64,000 nt of DNA from Auriscalpium vulgare (taxonomy: Eukaryota > Basidiomycota > Agaricomycetes > Russulales > Auriscalpiaceae). The notes under the pieces were generated by a model that saw nothing but the letters and a program-made list of their open reading frames with translations, was not told the origin of the DNA and made no database searches. Positions 1 through 11,958 of the stretch are shown here, in pieces; position 1 is the first letter of the stretch, and every line of letters begins with the position of its first letter. Location of the stretch: assembly GCA_019915015.1 (NCBI GenBank), contig JAHBBC010000028.1, forward strand, positions 248,001 through 312,000. The letters are read 5' to 3'. A program made the translations under genes and the position numbers.

Positions 1-50
1 GCTACAGGAACGTCAACAGCTCGAGCATCATCCCAACGGCAAGAACACGC

Positions 51-640
51 TCAAATGGGCCGCGTTGCGATCCACTTCGGCTGCACGTCCGTCATCAGAC
101 GGCGACGGAACTCGTCGAGGACCTCCGGCGCCGGGCAATACCAGTACTCCGTGTCTTTATGGTGGTAAGAAACAAGGGCGAGCATGTCTACCATGTCGCC
201 CTCAGGAGAATCGAGGGTAGTCGGCACTACCAAGGTCATCAAAAAGAATCCCACCTCCTTTGAGAACTTGGCCAGGACGTGGGCGCGTCGGTTGCTGTGG
301 TTGGTGTAGTCGTCCGTAGGCAAGCGCTTTAAATGGTGCTCTTTGTCGTACTGGCGAAAAGTTCGTCGTTGATTATGAAGCCATAATAGCAGGGACGGCC
401 TTGAAGGTTGTCGGGAATCGGAGGCGGTGGCGCAATCTCACAACCGCGTGGCTAGGAGGGAATGAGCAACGAACATAAACGACAGTGGCATTGTACGGAC
501 TTGTAGGGTGTCGTCGCAAACTTTAGTTCGAGTGGTGTGGACTTCGACGCGACGGCTGCCCTGAAAAGTGATGTGAGCTGAAGTAGACAACGAACTCGAA
601 ATGGAGGGAACGAACATTGGTTGCGAGTTGGGAGGAAGCA
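51..640 (-). pseudogene. Unrecognised gene, left copy, frameshifted
   Basis: The minus frame ending at 51 encodes about 90 residues (motifs RRAHVLAKFSKEVGFFLMTL, VPTTLDSPEGDMVDMLALVS, VLDEFRRRLMTDVQP) that match the gene at 2196-2700. Upstream the same protein continues in another frame (GRPCYYGFIINDELF, about 340-400). Compared with the right copy, one base is missing after the DELF codons near 350, which explains the switch. I do not recognise the family. The protein looks soluble, with no signal peptide or membrane segment visible. The 5' end, toward 640, was not resolved. It is a pseudogene if the missing base is real. Confidence 0.55.
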
Positions 641-999
641 TGACTCGGAGGTGGACGCAGAGTATTATGTCAGCACCCCGGCGTGGGAGAGCGCTCCTGC
701 GGCACGTGTGTGTGGCTCGCACGGACAGCCGAGCCAGCGCGCAGGGGCGAGGGGGGAAAGTCAACTGCGCTGGCGAGGGGGGGGGGGGGGTATATACCCG
801 CCAGCCCTGTTTGGCTTGAGGAGGGGGGACAAACAAGGCACGCGACGCGTCCACGCGTCGAAATCACGTGCACGCCACCCATCGGCCCGCGGCCCGGGCC
901 CTCCCCCGACACCCGCTGCTGCCAGTGCCTTCTCCTCTCCTTGCATCCTTCTCTCCGCTTCTTCGCCGTCCTGCGCACACAAAGTATGTCCGGTGGCCG

Positions 1000-1660
1000 A
1001 TGGCACCTGCCCTCCACGGCGCCTCCATCCCCATGGCCTCGGACACCGACTTCGCGGCCGTCGCCACGTACGAAGGAGGCTCGACAACTTGAAAGCCGGG
1101 CTCGTGGATGTGCTCGTGTGGAACGACGCGCTCGACGCGCGCATCCTCGCGACCCCGACGCCTGCGCCGGGCTGGAAGACCTCTGCCACTGCTGCGTCGA
1201 GGAAATCTGCCGATGCCGGCCCTGGAACACGAGTCACGCTTCAGTGGACTTTCCTCCACCGCTGACTGCAGGTGCAGAACACGGGGTACGAGCGCATGCT
1301 TGTGCGATGGACGCTCGGTCCTCGATGGCGGCTCAGCTTGCGCGGCGAGGCAGGTGCTCGAGGTCATGAAGCGCACCGTGTGCGTTCCACCTTCCCTTGC
1401 ACGCGCTGACTCGGGTGCTCGGCGGACAGCGTGAAGGAAACACGGACCTGCATCACGGATCACGGTCGGGAAGAAGTGCGCATGGATGCTCAGCGTACTC
1501 GAGCGGCAGGCAGCCGGCGGTGACGGCAGCCGGCGGAGGTGCGCGTAGTGCGCGTACCAGGTGCCCGAGGCGCAGTTGGGCGTGCGGCCGTATGCGAGCG
1601 AGGCGCTCTGCAAATTTGTTGAGGTGCTCGGAGTTGGCTCGGAGCGTCGGCGCGTGGAAT
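1000..1660. other. GC-rich duplicated segment without a secure gene
   Basis: Several short open frames overlap on both strands, as expected for GC-rich DNA. The similarity to 4240-4720 is patchy and does not stay in one frame, so neither copy supports a conserved protein. It may be the decayed remains of a gene that was part of the duplicated unit. Confidence 0.4.
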
Positions 1661-2139
1661 CCAATTCCACCGTTTACGCCGAACGTTTAGCTGATGGTCT
1701 TCGATTGACAGATGGACGAGAGCTGCGATATCTGCACGTTGTGCACCGACGAAACTCGAGTTACATGTTAGGGCCCTACGTAGCTGATTAATGGCAATTG
1801 GCACGCCGTCGCGCGGTGGATTTGTCTATAGCGTTGGGGCTCGCAAACAAAGGATGCGGCGCGTCGACGCGTTCGCAACACGCCGCACGTGCACTTGGAG
1901 ACCTGGAATCTCTCGAACATATGCGATGGCATGCCTTCGCCCATCCGACAAATCGGCGAGCAGCCGACCTCGGTGAACCATCTCAATCGGCGCTTATACG
2001 CACAAGGCGGGCTCAAATAACAAGTACGTCGAGTGATCAAAACTCCGTGACTTAATCCTATAGAACACCTCGATTATGACAGATAACACACAAGTATCAA
2101 TGAACGAATGACAGCAAGAAGAAAGCAAGGGAAAACAGG
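1661..2139. other. Spacer between duplication copies
   Basis: Only short unsupported open frames are present. I see no repeat, RNA gene or convincing exon here. Confidence 0.4.
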
Positions 2140-2195
2140 AAAGCTACAGGTACGTCGACAGCTCGAGCGCCATCCCAACGGCAAGGACACGCTCC

Positions 2196-2700
2196 TCAAA
2201 TGGGTCGTGTGGCGATCCTCTTCGGCTGCACGTCCGTCATGAGGCGGCGACGGAACTCGTCGAGGACCTTCGGCGCCGGGCAGTATCAGTAATCCGTTCC
2301 AAAATGGTGGTAAGATACGAGGGCGAGCATGTCTACCATGTCGCCCTCGGGAGAGTCGACGGTAGTCGGCACAACCAACGTCATCAAGAAGAAGCCCAGC
2401 TCCTTGGAGAACCAGGCCAGTACGTGAGCGCGTCGGGTGCTGTGGGTCGTGTAATTCTCCGTAGGCAGGCGCTCCCATTGGTGCGCCTTGTCGTACTGAG
2501 CGAAGAGTTCGTCGTCGATCAGGAAGCCATAAAAGCAGGCGCGACCTTCAAGTTCCTCAGGGATTGGAGGCGGGAGCGCAAGTTCACAACCGTGGCTAGG
2601 AGGGAATGAGTAACGAACATAAACGACAGTGGCATTTGGACGTACTTGTAGGGTGTAGTCGCAACCTTCGTTCCCAACGGTGCGGGTTTTTGGAATGATG
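2196..2700 (-). pseudogene. Unrecognised gene, right copy, premature stop
   Basis: The frame runs through GCELALPPPIPEELEGRACF, YGFLIDDELFAQYDKAH and VVPTTVDSPEGDMVDMLALV, then meets TGA at 2286-2288. The left copy has TGG (Trp, in the motif EYWYCPAPEVL) at this position. After the stop the frame continues with CPAPKVLDEFRRRLMTDVQP to the shared final stop at 2196. So the two copies carry different lesions: one lost base on the left, one nonsense change here. The 5' end toward 2700 is unclear and may include an intron. Family not recognised. Confidence 0.55.
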
Positions 2701-2929
2701 GCTGCCCTGGAGGTTATTGTAAGACGATGTAGACAGGGAGCTACGGAATGGATGATACGAACATTGTGGTTGCGAGTTGGAAGAAATGAAGAGCAGGCGC
2801 AAGCGGGTCGCATTCCGGTCCCGGCCCGACGGACTGCACACGGCGACGTCACGGTGTGCGGCCAACCAGCCCGTCGTGCTCCCTTTCTTATTCTTATCTT
2901 CTTACAACGTCTCTTCATCTCATCTAGAC

Positions 2930-3816
<887 letters not shown>

Positions 3817-4719
3817 GCGCGTGCACGTCCAGACGCGAGACGACACGTATACGTCGACCATTCTCGACCGCTTGGACGATTCGGCGGCCATGGTGACGTG
3901 GAGGCGGAAGGACAACTAGCAGCGGAAGCTTGCACGCGCTGCCTTGGTACACGCCACACGCGACACCAGCGGGCGTCTGTTCAACACAACATTTGTTGTT
4001 GAGCGGGGAGCGCTGTTCACGTCGCGGTGTAACGGAACACTGCGAAACCTGCGCGTTGCTGCGGACACTTCCACTGAGACGGGCTCGGTGCGCCCATAGC
4101 TATCCACCGGTCCGCGGTCCGCCCCCCGATCCAGCAACACACGTCCGCTGCTGCTTGCATCCTGGATCATCGGCTGGTTTTTGTTTACTCCTTCTCCTTC
4201 TCTACGTCGACGAAACGTAGCCGACGACACCCCCTTACCACGGCTCCCTCCATCCACGAGGCCCACACCATCCTGGACTTCGCCGCCGTAGGACCTCCAC
4301 AGCTTCAAGGCCGGGCTCGCGGGATGCCCGTGTGGCACGCTGCTCCCGTCGCGCGCATCTCGCAGCCCCGGCGTGCGCGCCGCACTGGACGACCCCTGCC
4401 AATGTGTCGAGGAAATCTGGTTGATGCCGGCCCTGGAACACAAGTCGACTTTCCTCCCGCGCTGAGAGGTGCAGAACACGGGGTACGAGCACGCTGCTGT
4501 ACTCGATGGCGGCGCATCGCGCGCGCCGATGCAGGTGTTCATGGTCATGGAGCGCACCGGGTACGTCTCCACTTTCCCCTGCATGAATCAGCACGCGCTG
4601 ACTCGGGCGCTCGGCGGACAGTGCGAAGGAAGTGCGGACCATCACAGACGGGAAGCAAGAAGTGGATGCCCAGCGTGCTCGCGCGGCCCGCCGGTCTGCC
4701 GACCTCTTTACAGTATGCG

Positions 4720-5266
4720 CCCTCGGCACCGAAAGATATGAAGACTGCAGAGAGCGGAGAGGCACCACATCAAAAAGGCAAGTCAGATGAATGCAAGTAG
4801 TCAAGCACGCATTATCATGTCGTACAGTATCATGAAAGCATGGTGAAAGCGAATGAAAGCTAAACAAGGGGAGAGAGAAGAAGCGAAAGCAAAGTCGAAA
4901 AGATAGGCGTGTAGACACGATGGAAAGATGATGACGAACACATGCAAGGCTCTACCGTCACTGGCACGGCGCCACAGGCTTCGTGTCTACCTTCGTGCGA
5001 ATTGAGCGGTGTCGCAGCGAGTCCCACGTCGTATGGAATGCCAGCCAGCTTCCGCGGACATCTATATCAGAAAGGTGAGGCAGTTAATCAATCCATCAGG
5101 AATAATGATACGTACGGGCTGCGGTGTGTTCTTTTTCCGACGGCGGCTGCCGAAGGTCCAAGGAAGGCACACAACCCAATGTGACAGCGGACAGAAAACG
5201 CGAGAAAGCACGGCCACAAGCTGAATGAAACATAAGCTACCTGCAGAAAGCTAAGAGTGCGGTTGC
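4720..5266. other. Intergenic, no gene seen
   Basis: The first 200 bp are purine-rich (GAAAGC/GAGAGAAGAAGCG words). I see no supported exon. It could hold the 3' UTR of the minus-strand gene that ends at 5267. Confidence 0.4.
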
Positions 5267-5875
5267 TTACAAGGCTTCGTCTCCGACGATGGGATCCGAC
5301 ACGGTGTCGGCGGCGCCCTTGGCCGCATCTAGCTCGACTGAGACCTGCGATGGTTTTCGATTGGGATCAGGGAGTTGCACTACGGCATGTGATATGAGCG
5401 GACGAGGTGACAGAACGACGAGTCGCGGCGTACTTGAGGAAGGGCATGACGGCGGCGACAAAGCATTTGCCTGTATCCTAAGATCCGACTCTGCTGGTGA
5501 TGGTGCTACGATTCGATCCAGATCTTTGCGCTCCTCGTTCTTACGCTCCAAATATGACTGCTCGATTGATGACCAGCGCCGCTGTGACTCAGTGATGATC
5601 CTGGAGAACAACATTTGGCAGAGACCTGACAGGGAAAAAGACAAAACTCACTGCTCGATTTCGGTGATCTCGTCCCACAGCCGAGAAGCATTTGCAAACT
5701 CTTCGACCGTCGATATGTCGAGACTCTAGGTGGGCAGCGCCTGCCGTGAGCTAGTAAGTATTCCGCGGGCTACAATTTTTCCGTCACTGATCGATCCGAT
5801 GAAGTATCCATATTGCGCTGTCCTTGGGTTTAGAAGGCAGGCTCGTTCTTCGGGAGTCACCTGTTCTATCCGTAT
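5267..5875 (-). CDS. Unrecognised protein, 3' exons (5' end not found)
   Basis: Three exons chain in frame on the minus strand: 5774-5875, 5652-5725 and 5267-5600, separated by introns of 48 and 51 nt. They encode about 169 residues. The first part reads TPEERACLLNPRTAQYGYFI and the middle is charged and helical (TVEEFANASRLWDEITEIEQ, then SYLERKNEERKDLDRIV), consistent with a coiled coil. The tail is Pro/Ser-rich. Upstream of 5875 the frame closes (TAG just before an AG acceptor), so at least one 5' exon is missing from the model. It might be the 3' end of the dioxygenase gene to the right, separated from it by the foldback element, but nothing here matches that family's catalytic domain. 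Confidence 0.5.
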
Positions 5876-5994
5876 CTGCTAATATAAGTTCATAGGACTC
5901 GTCCAACAACGCGTTTCGTCTCCCACAACTAAAACGCCCCTTCACGCCTGCAGCTGCACCACAGTCGATTTACTCATTTATTCCTTACTCGAAA

Positions 5995-6181
5995 ATGAGC
6001 TCATCATACGACAGTCGTCAAGTCAAGATAGGCTATATCTATGCTGGCCTCGAGTCAATGAACGAAGCCGCACGACGCGCCCTCGAGATGGAGAGCAATA
6101 TTGTCCTCCCCTCTGTAAACTCGTTGGACACCGCGACCACCAGCCCCTCCCAGTTTAGCGCATCCAGCCTTGACCGGTACT
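5995..6181 (+). CDS. Possible first exon of a plus-strand gene
   Basis: An ATG in good context (AAAATGAGC) opens a frame with a natural-looking composition (IGYIYAGLESMNEAARRALE) up to the foldback element at 6182. A CT-rich stretch and a TATAAG word about 110 bp upstream would fit a fungal promoter. Against it, the sequence right of the element belongs to the antisense dioxygenase gene, so no continuation is available. A minus-strand frame (about 6170 down to 6040) also looks partly coding. Kept at low confidence. Confidence 0.3.
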
Positions 6182-8085
6182 ACTTCAGTTGCGTCCCGGA
6201 CCGGGCGGGGCTCGTATGTGCAGCCCGCCCGGTCATGGCGCGGATCCCGCCCGTACCGCGCGGACTCAGCGCGCCCAGCGATGCTGGAGCAGCTGGAGCC
6301 CGTGCGCAGCAAGCGAGACCGCCAGGACCGGGCGGATACCGCCCGGTCTGTGCGCCGCTCGGGAGCCCCGCAACCATCGCCGCCCGCCGCCGTCGGTGCG
6401 CCTGGTCTGTGCGGGCCCGCCTCGTCCACGCGCGTGCCCCTTGCCGCCCTCACCGCGCGCCCCTCGCCGCCTGCACTGCGCGCCCCTTGTCGCCCTCGCT
6501 GCGCGCCCCTGCTCGTCGCCCGCACCGCGCGCCCCCGCTCGTCGCCCGCACCGCGCGCCCCCGCTCGTCGCCCGCACCGCGCGCCCCTGCTCGTCCGAGT
6601 CGCCCTCGCTGCGCGCCCCTGCTCGTCGCCCGCACCGCCCGCCCCTGCTCGTGAGTCGTCACCCGCACCGCCCGCCCCTGCTCGTCGCCCTCGCTGCGCG
6701 CCTCGCGCTGCGACGTTGTTGCCCTTGCCGCACGCCCCTCGTCGCCGTCGTCATGCGCCCCTGCTCCTCGCCTGCGTCGCGTCGCCTGCTGCATGAGCAG
6801 CGTCCTGGCTGCACGTCCATGTGCGCTGCCCTCGCTGCGCACCATGCGCGTTGCCCTCGCTGTAAGCTCACGCGCGGCGTCCTTGCTGCGTGTCGTCCTC
6901 GCTGTGTGTTAGCCTAGCTGCGCGTCGTTCTCGTCGTCCTCGCCGCGCGCCCCTGCATGTCGTCCTCGCTGCGCAGCCAGGAGGCACCTGGTGTGGCGCC
7001 ATACAAGACTGCGCAAGCCGGTCTTGCAGTTGTCGGGGGCCGGACGGCCGGGCGTGCGGGCAGCGGAAGGCGAGTGAAGCAGTGATTCTGAAAGGCGTCA
7101 GCGACGAGCGTCCCAAGGCAGATTCCCACGAGTGCAATCAACAGAACCACGTGACCGCGGGACTCTCCGGCAGGTAATGCAGCGAAGCGCACTTTCTTCC
7201 CACTACCACCTGTCCCTCCTGCCTACCTCCTGCCCCCAACCCCCATACCTTCCCCACGCACCCTCAACTGCGTGGCAAGTCGCCGATGACAAGGACCGCC
7301 AGGGCACGCGACAAGACCACAATGGACGCACGACGAAGACGACTGCCAGGTGTGTGCGAAGAGGGCGGCGACGAGGGGCGTAGCCGGCAATTTGAGGAGC
7401 AGGCGCGCGCGGCGAGGACGGCGAAGATGACACGCAGCAAAAACGACGGGCATGGGCGCGCGCAGCGAGGGCAACGCGTATGGGCACACAGCGAGCACGG
7501 GGAGCGGGGGTGTGCAGGCAGGGCCGCGCAGCGATGGCGAGGAGGAGGGCCAGGCATAGAGGGCGACGCGCAACAAGTGCGACGAACAGATCGCGCGCGC
7601 GTGGACAAGGCGGACCCGCACAGGGCAGGCGAGGCGCCGGCAGCGCCGGCATGGCGGTGGTAGTAGGGTGCCCGAGCGACGCGCAGACCGGGGGCACACG
7701 GCGGCGAACAGGTGTGCAACGAGCGCGCATGGAAGGCGACGAGCAGGGGCGCGCGGTGTGGGCGACGAGGGGCATACGGTGCGGGCGACGAGGGGCGTAA
7801 GGTGCGGGCGACGAGGGGCGCGCGGTGAGGGCGACGAGGGGCATGCGCGTGGACGAGGCGGGCCCGCACAGACCAGGCGCACCGACGGCGATGGTTGCGG
7901 GGTTCCCGAGCGGCGCACAGACCGGGCGGCATCCGCCCGGTCCTGGCGGTCTCCCTCGCTGCGCACGGGCTCCAGCTGCTCCAGCATTGCTGGGCGCGCT
8001 GAGCCCGCGCGGTACGGGCGGGATCCCGCCAGGACCGGTCGGGCTGCACATACCAGCCCCGACCGGTCTGGCACGCTACTGAAGT
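6182..8085. mobile_element. 1.9-kb GC-rich foldback (long inverted-repeat) element
   Basis: The two ends are inverted copies. The left end starts ACTTCAGTTGCGTCCCGGAC and the reverse complement of the right end starts ACTTCAGTAGCGTGCCAGAC. Similarity continues for about 300 bp (AACCATCGCCG..GTCGGTGCGCCTGGTC on both arms). Inside the arms are degenerate minisatellites built on GCGCCCCTGCTCGTCGCCC (left) and its inverse (right). About 350 bp of other sequence (6900-7260) lie in the centre. No transposase frame is credible, so the element would be non-autonomous. A target duplication is not clear: the flanks are GGTACT and CCCTCG. It sits about 50 bp beyond the last recognisable dioxygenase exon. 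Confidence 0.7.
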
Positions 8086-8135
8086 CCCTCGGACGTCAGA
8101 GCGGCTTTGACGTCAGCGAAGATCTACGGACTTAC

Positions 8136-11100
8136 ATTTCGCAACGGCCAACGCCGGAACTCAATTTCGCCACTGCTAGCCTGCTCTTGATACAAACGAA
8201 AGACCTCGTCCGCCGCCTTGTTGCCGAAAATACGTGGTCTCAAGAGATGTATGCGACCAGCTTCGGCTCCCCTGATTCTTCAGCGTCAATGGCAATATTT
8301 GTGGGAGTCAAAGAGGGCACGCACTTGGCCTCGGGGGAAGGGAGGATGAACGTATGAGAATCGACGGGCTGTCCGCTCCTGGTTGGAAGCATCGCCCTGG
8401 CTCTACATGTGATGCCTGAAGACCACATCAGCACGAGCGGCGAGAAAAGCGTTGAAAAAGAAAGAAATTCAGATACCTGCATCGCGAGCCATCTTGAAAG
8501 TCTCGAATGGTATATTCCTCCGCTGAACCCAGAAGTCTTTGGGATCACGCAACTGATTGTGTACTTGATAAACCGTCTGTCGATGGCATGGACTGAGAAT
8601 GCAGCAACGATCCTTCGAGAGGAGGTCTACTAATTACCTGACAAGTCTTGCACTCCCAGTGTTCCCACTTGAACCTAAGACCAAAGCTCGTCAAACGCCC
8701 CCAATCCAGACACGGTCACCGCATACCTGCTAGAAAGACGCCCACACTTGACACAATGCATGCCCTTCGTGAAGCGCTGCGTTGTTGCGTCGCCATTCTT
8801 TGCAGTCGGCAGCGGGGCCGGCATTACAGACTCTTTCAGATTTTTGATAGGCTGCGGTCTGAGGCAAAGGAAGGCCGGCTCATACGTCAGGTCATCGCCA
8901 GCGCTGCGGTCTCCGTCGAGTTTCCAGAACGCATGACAGTCGGGAGTGAGACATATCCAACTTGCGCTGTAGACGTGGCTAGACGTCTTCTTGCATTGAA
9001 TACAACTGGCGTCGATGGGACTGCGAATGTTCCATGAGCCAAGTTCAAAGGAGATATATCGATAGAGGCGCACAGATCGGGCAGGTAGCCTGCGGATTCA
9101 ATTGTGGTGACGCCCTGCTCACGCGCTTCGGACTTTTCGACGGACGAGCATGGCGCCTCCGCAGCTGGCTGCGCATCGATACACCACCACGGCTCTCCCT
9201 GATTTTCGCACCATTGAAACGCAAATTTCCATCTCTTCACAGGGCCGCTGGGCGTCTCCTGCAGCTCCGCTATCAACTCCTGGCGTCAGCTCGCTTTAAC
9301 AGCTTAAGGGGAGGGAATCGTACCCCACGCATCCGTGATCCAGTACAGTCCCAAGACCACGTAGGTGTATCCCTCCACAGCGAGATCGTACGGGAACAAC
9401 GCGTACTTATCGTCCGCGAGCAGCACGACCGGCCGCTTTTGCGCGCGCGTGTTCCGAAGTGCCCGCACAGACTGGTCGTCGGCCTGCTGGTCTGTGGCTG
9501 CGTGCGTCTCAAGTTGTCCGTGTTTCGAGTGGACAGCTTCTGACTTCCCGCCTCTTTCGCTTGAAGTTAGCAAGCGAGATTTGAAGGAGACGTCATAGTC
9601 ATACGTACCCGTGAGAGATGATGAGCTTGCCGCCGTGTTCGAAGACATCACGACTGTGCAAACAATGAGCACGACAGCGAGGCGCACCGTAGCAGACCTT
9701 TACCTCGCTGAGAAAGCGCTGAGAAGATAGCCCTTGACGATCTCATGCAGGTGGTAAACGCCGCCTTGATAGCTTTTGAAGAAATGGAGCGTCTCGCAGA
9801 CTTCCTGCCGCGACTGCAAGATTGTCAAGACGGTAGTGGGTTCAAAAGACGGTGGGAGACCTACTTGCGCCCAAATGGGCGGCTTCCGTAAATCAAGCCG
9901 CGGCCTGTTCAAGGGGGCTAGATGGTGGTCCACTCTTCCAGGCAACCCCTTCGTGGACGAGGTAGGAAGGCAGGTCTGCTCCTCATGCACCCCTTCCAAG
10001 CCCTCCTCCTCCCAGGCACGGCTCTCATCCTCGCCAAAATCAAGCTCAGGCTGCCTCCTCACGGGAGGCCCACTCACGAGATATTCCGCCGCGCCTGCGC
10101 CCACGGAGCTCATCGTAGCCACGATTTCTGCGACGGTCCCGCTGCCCATCAGGCCCGGCGCTGGGATCTGGCTGCGAACGCGTGGTTTGGCAGAAGTCGG
10201 CAGTCGTTTCTTGGGCCGGGGAGTCGGCGTGCCGCCGTCGAGGGTAGGACGAGGCGTGATTAAGATGCTGGCGCGCTTCCGCTTGGGCTTTGCAGCCGCT
10301 GGATGAGAAGTAGGCATAGTGGGCATCTCAGAAGCGTGGCGCGTACTCCCGGCCGGTGGCACCTGGTCGTATATGCTGCGCATAGCCAACGCTGGCATCG
10401 GGACATGCGATATCTCAACCGCAGGCGGCGGTAAGCCACTCTCCGATGCCACAGACATTGTACCTTTCGCTGTGCGCTGGCGCTTCGCGGGCGGTTCTGT
10501 GGTCGCTTGGTGTTTAACCTTGGGCCTGCGCACCTCCTTGTTCTTCACGGGTCTGACCTTGTCGCCGGTGAACGGAATGGGGATATTCATAGCACCATGA
10601 GCAGGGCTAGTACGACACGAAGCGTTATTCGATCCGCTGTCGGAAATATGATCATCCATGATCGGTAATCCATGATCGGTAGGACGGCAGCCGTCCGTGC
10701 AATTGTAGCTTGAGCGAGTGGGGCATCTAAATCGGCGTCTTCGACTGCGCCGCGGGGATCTGGGTCGATCTCCATGGTTTCAAAAGTCGCTGGACTGTTG
10801 ACATGAGGGCTGTCAGAAACGTGTGTGTAATCCCAGAGGTTGGGCTTTTTGGTCGTATTTGGCTTTGGAGCAGGAGGCTGAGCGATATCCTCAGACGCTC
10901 CAACAGTAGGTCGGACCGCTGAAGGCGCGCATATGTCTGCTACGTGAGCGCATATATATGGGAAAAATGTTCGCAGCTCACCTAAAGTATCGTTCTGGGT
11001 CGAAACAACAGGAGAAGGGTCACTGTTGACATCCTCGCACATCTGCTTCTCCTTCTTCTTCTTCTTCTTCTTCTTCTTTGATCCCTTTGACGTGGCTTTG

Positions 11101-11958
11101 GACTTCGCGCCGTCGGCTCCAAACACATCGACGGAGAAGCTATCAAGTTCAGCAGCCGGCGGTGGCAACCCTTCGATAGGCGGCCAGGCTGTAGTAGCAG
11201 CCAGCAGCTCGCCGCCTGTGACTTCCGCAGACGCGACCTTCGAGTTCTTGCGGTTCTTGCTCAAGCGCGACTTCTTAGCACCGACAGTTTGCCTTTTGGA
11301 GGTGGACGCCTTCCTCTTCAGCAGCGCACCCTGAGCATCCGTGGGCCCTGCACATGGGATGAAAGACGTAAGCGATAATCATGGCGGACCATGCGACTCC
11401 GAGCTCACCTTCATCTGTCCACACCGGCACCTCCGCCTTTCGCACCGTAACTACCGTCTCCGCACTCGACTCAGGGATCCAGAAGCTATATCCCCGACTC
11501 GCCCTCTCTGAGGCAAGGAACGCAAACGCGGCGTTGCGGTGCCCCTGCTTGAGCTTCCAGAACACCTTCACGAAGAGCTCGCAACCCGTCTTGTCGTAGA
11601 TGACAGAGCGCGCCTTGGCTTGGATCGCGGGGCGTTCCTTCTGCGTGTCCGCGGTGAACGCGATTCGCAGCCAGGCAAGCGCTGCAGAGCGCTGGGGTAT
11701 TCAAACGTATTACTCGCTCAGCGCAGCGGAAGCAAAAGCGTGGTCATGACATACCGCGACGAGATCCTCATTGACCGCATTTGCGATGTTGGAGATGGTT
11801 CCGCCACCAGGTCGAGGTCTGGACTGGTTGAGCTCCCATGCGGCGAATTTGGAGAGGAAGGGCTCTGATCTGAGCAGCCGCTTGTCGTCCCACTTCCTGG
11901 GGAGGGGCATGGGCCCGGGGGCCATTGTGGGGGAGGAGGGAGCACTCGAGTCCGACAT
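8136..11958 (-). pseudogene. Fungal zinc-ribbon/AlkB-like 2OG-Fe(II) dioxygenase gene, catalytic 3' part missing
   Basis: Twelve minus-strand exons can be chained: 11755-11958, 11409-11691, 10982-11347, 9704-10936, 9609-9653, 9324-9559, about 9185-9269, 8727-9020, 8638-8686, 8477-8552, 8325-8415 and 8136-8271, giving about 1020 residues. The order is an N-terminal domain (KWDDKRLLRSEPFL), Lys/Pro-rich linkers, a conserved block (GYLLSAFSASRDVFEHGG, VVLLADDKYALFPYDL, KRWKFAFQWC), two zinc-ribbon-like motifs (CIQC..WICLTPDC and CVKCGRLSS..WEHWECKTC) and GRIHLL..EIEFRRWPLRN. From memory, basidiomycete AlkB-like proteins have this layout followed by the Fe(II)/2OG domain, which should start right after RRWPLRN. 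I find no such exon before or beyond the foldback element. A 14-bp tandem duplication at 10653-10680 also breaks the frame inside exon 4. The exon 7/8 junction is uncertain. Confidence 0.65.
11044..11080. repeat. (CTT)n microsatellite inside the dioxygenase gene
   Basis: A CTT/TTC run on the plus strand encodes a polylysine tract (KKKKKKKKK) on the minus strand in exon 3. Together with the basic Pro-rich linkers it could act as a nuclear localisation signal, and it is a likely site of length variation. Confidence 0.7.

Larger units (their letters stand above)
1..1660. repeat. Segmental duplication, left copy
   Basis: The blocks at about 51-640 and 1000-1560 align, in the same order and orientation, with about 2196-2760 and 4240-4720. 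The first block holds a broken minus-strand gene. The second holds a GC-rich segment with a recognisable shared stretch around 1195-1290 and 4410-4490 (the GTCGAGGAAATCTG word, then the GGTGCAGAACACGGGGTACG word). Only about 350 bp separate the blocks here, against about 1.5 kb in the right copy, which also contains an ARF gene. The window begins inside this copy, so its true left end is not visible. Confidence 0.7.

Noticed and set aside
864..1670. 268-codon minus frame in the left duplication
   Set aside because: Arg-rich shadow frame in GC-rich DNA. Its counterpart at 4235-4918 does not keep the same frame.
6189..7800. Many long open frames (Arg/Ala/Pro-rich) in the GC-rich region
   Set aside because: They follow from GC-rich minisatellites inside the foldback element and occur in nearly all frames; none has a recognisable domain.
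8090..8357. Plus-strand frame continuing the 5995 exon beyond the foldback element
   Set aside because: The minus strand here gives dioxygenase exons 11-12 with correct phases and family motifs (GRIHLL, EFRRWPLRN); the plus frame is its shadow.
9304..9687. Minus frame starting MRLAVVLIVCTVV that looks like a secreted protein
   Set aside because: The hydrophobic start is intron and out-of-frame sequence. The same stretch splices in frame as dioxygenase exons 5 and 6.
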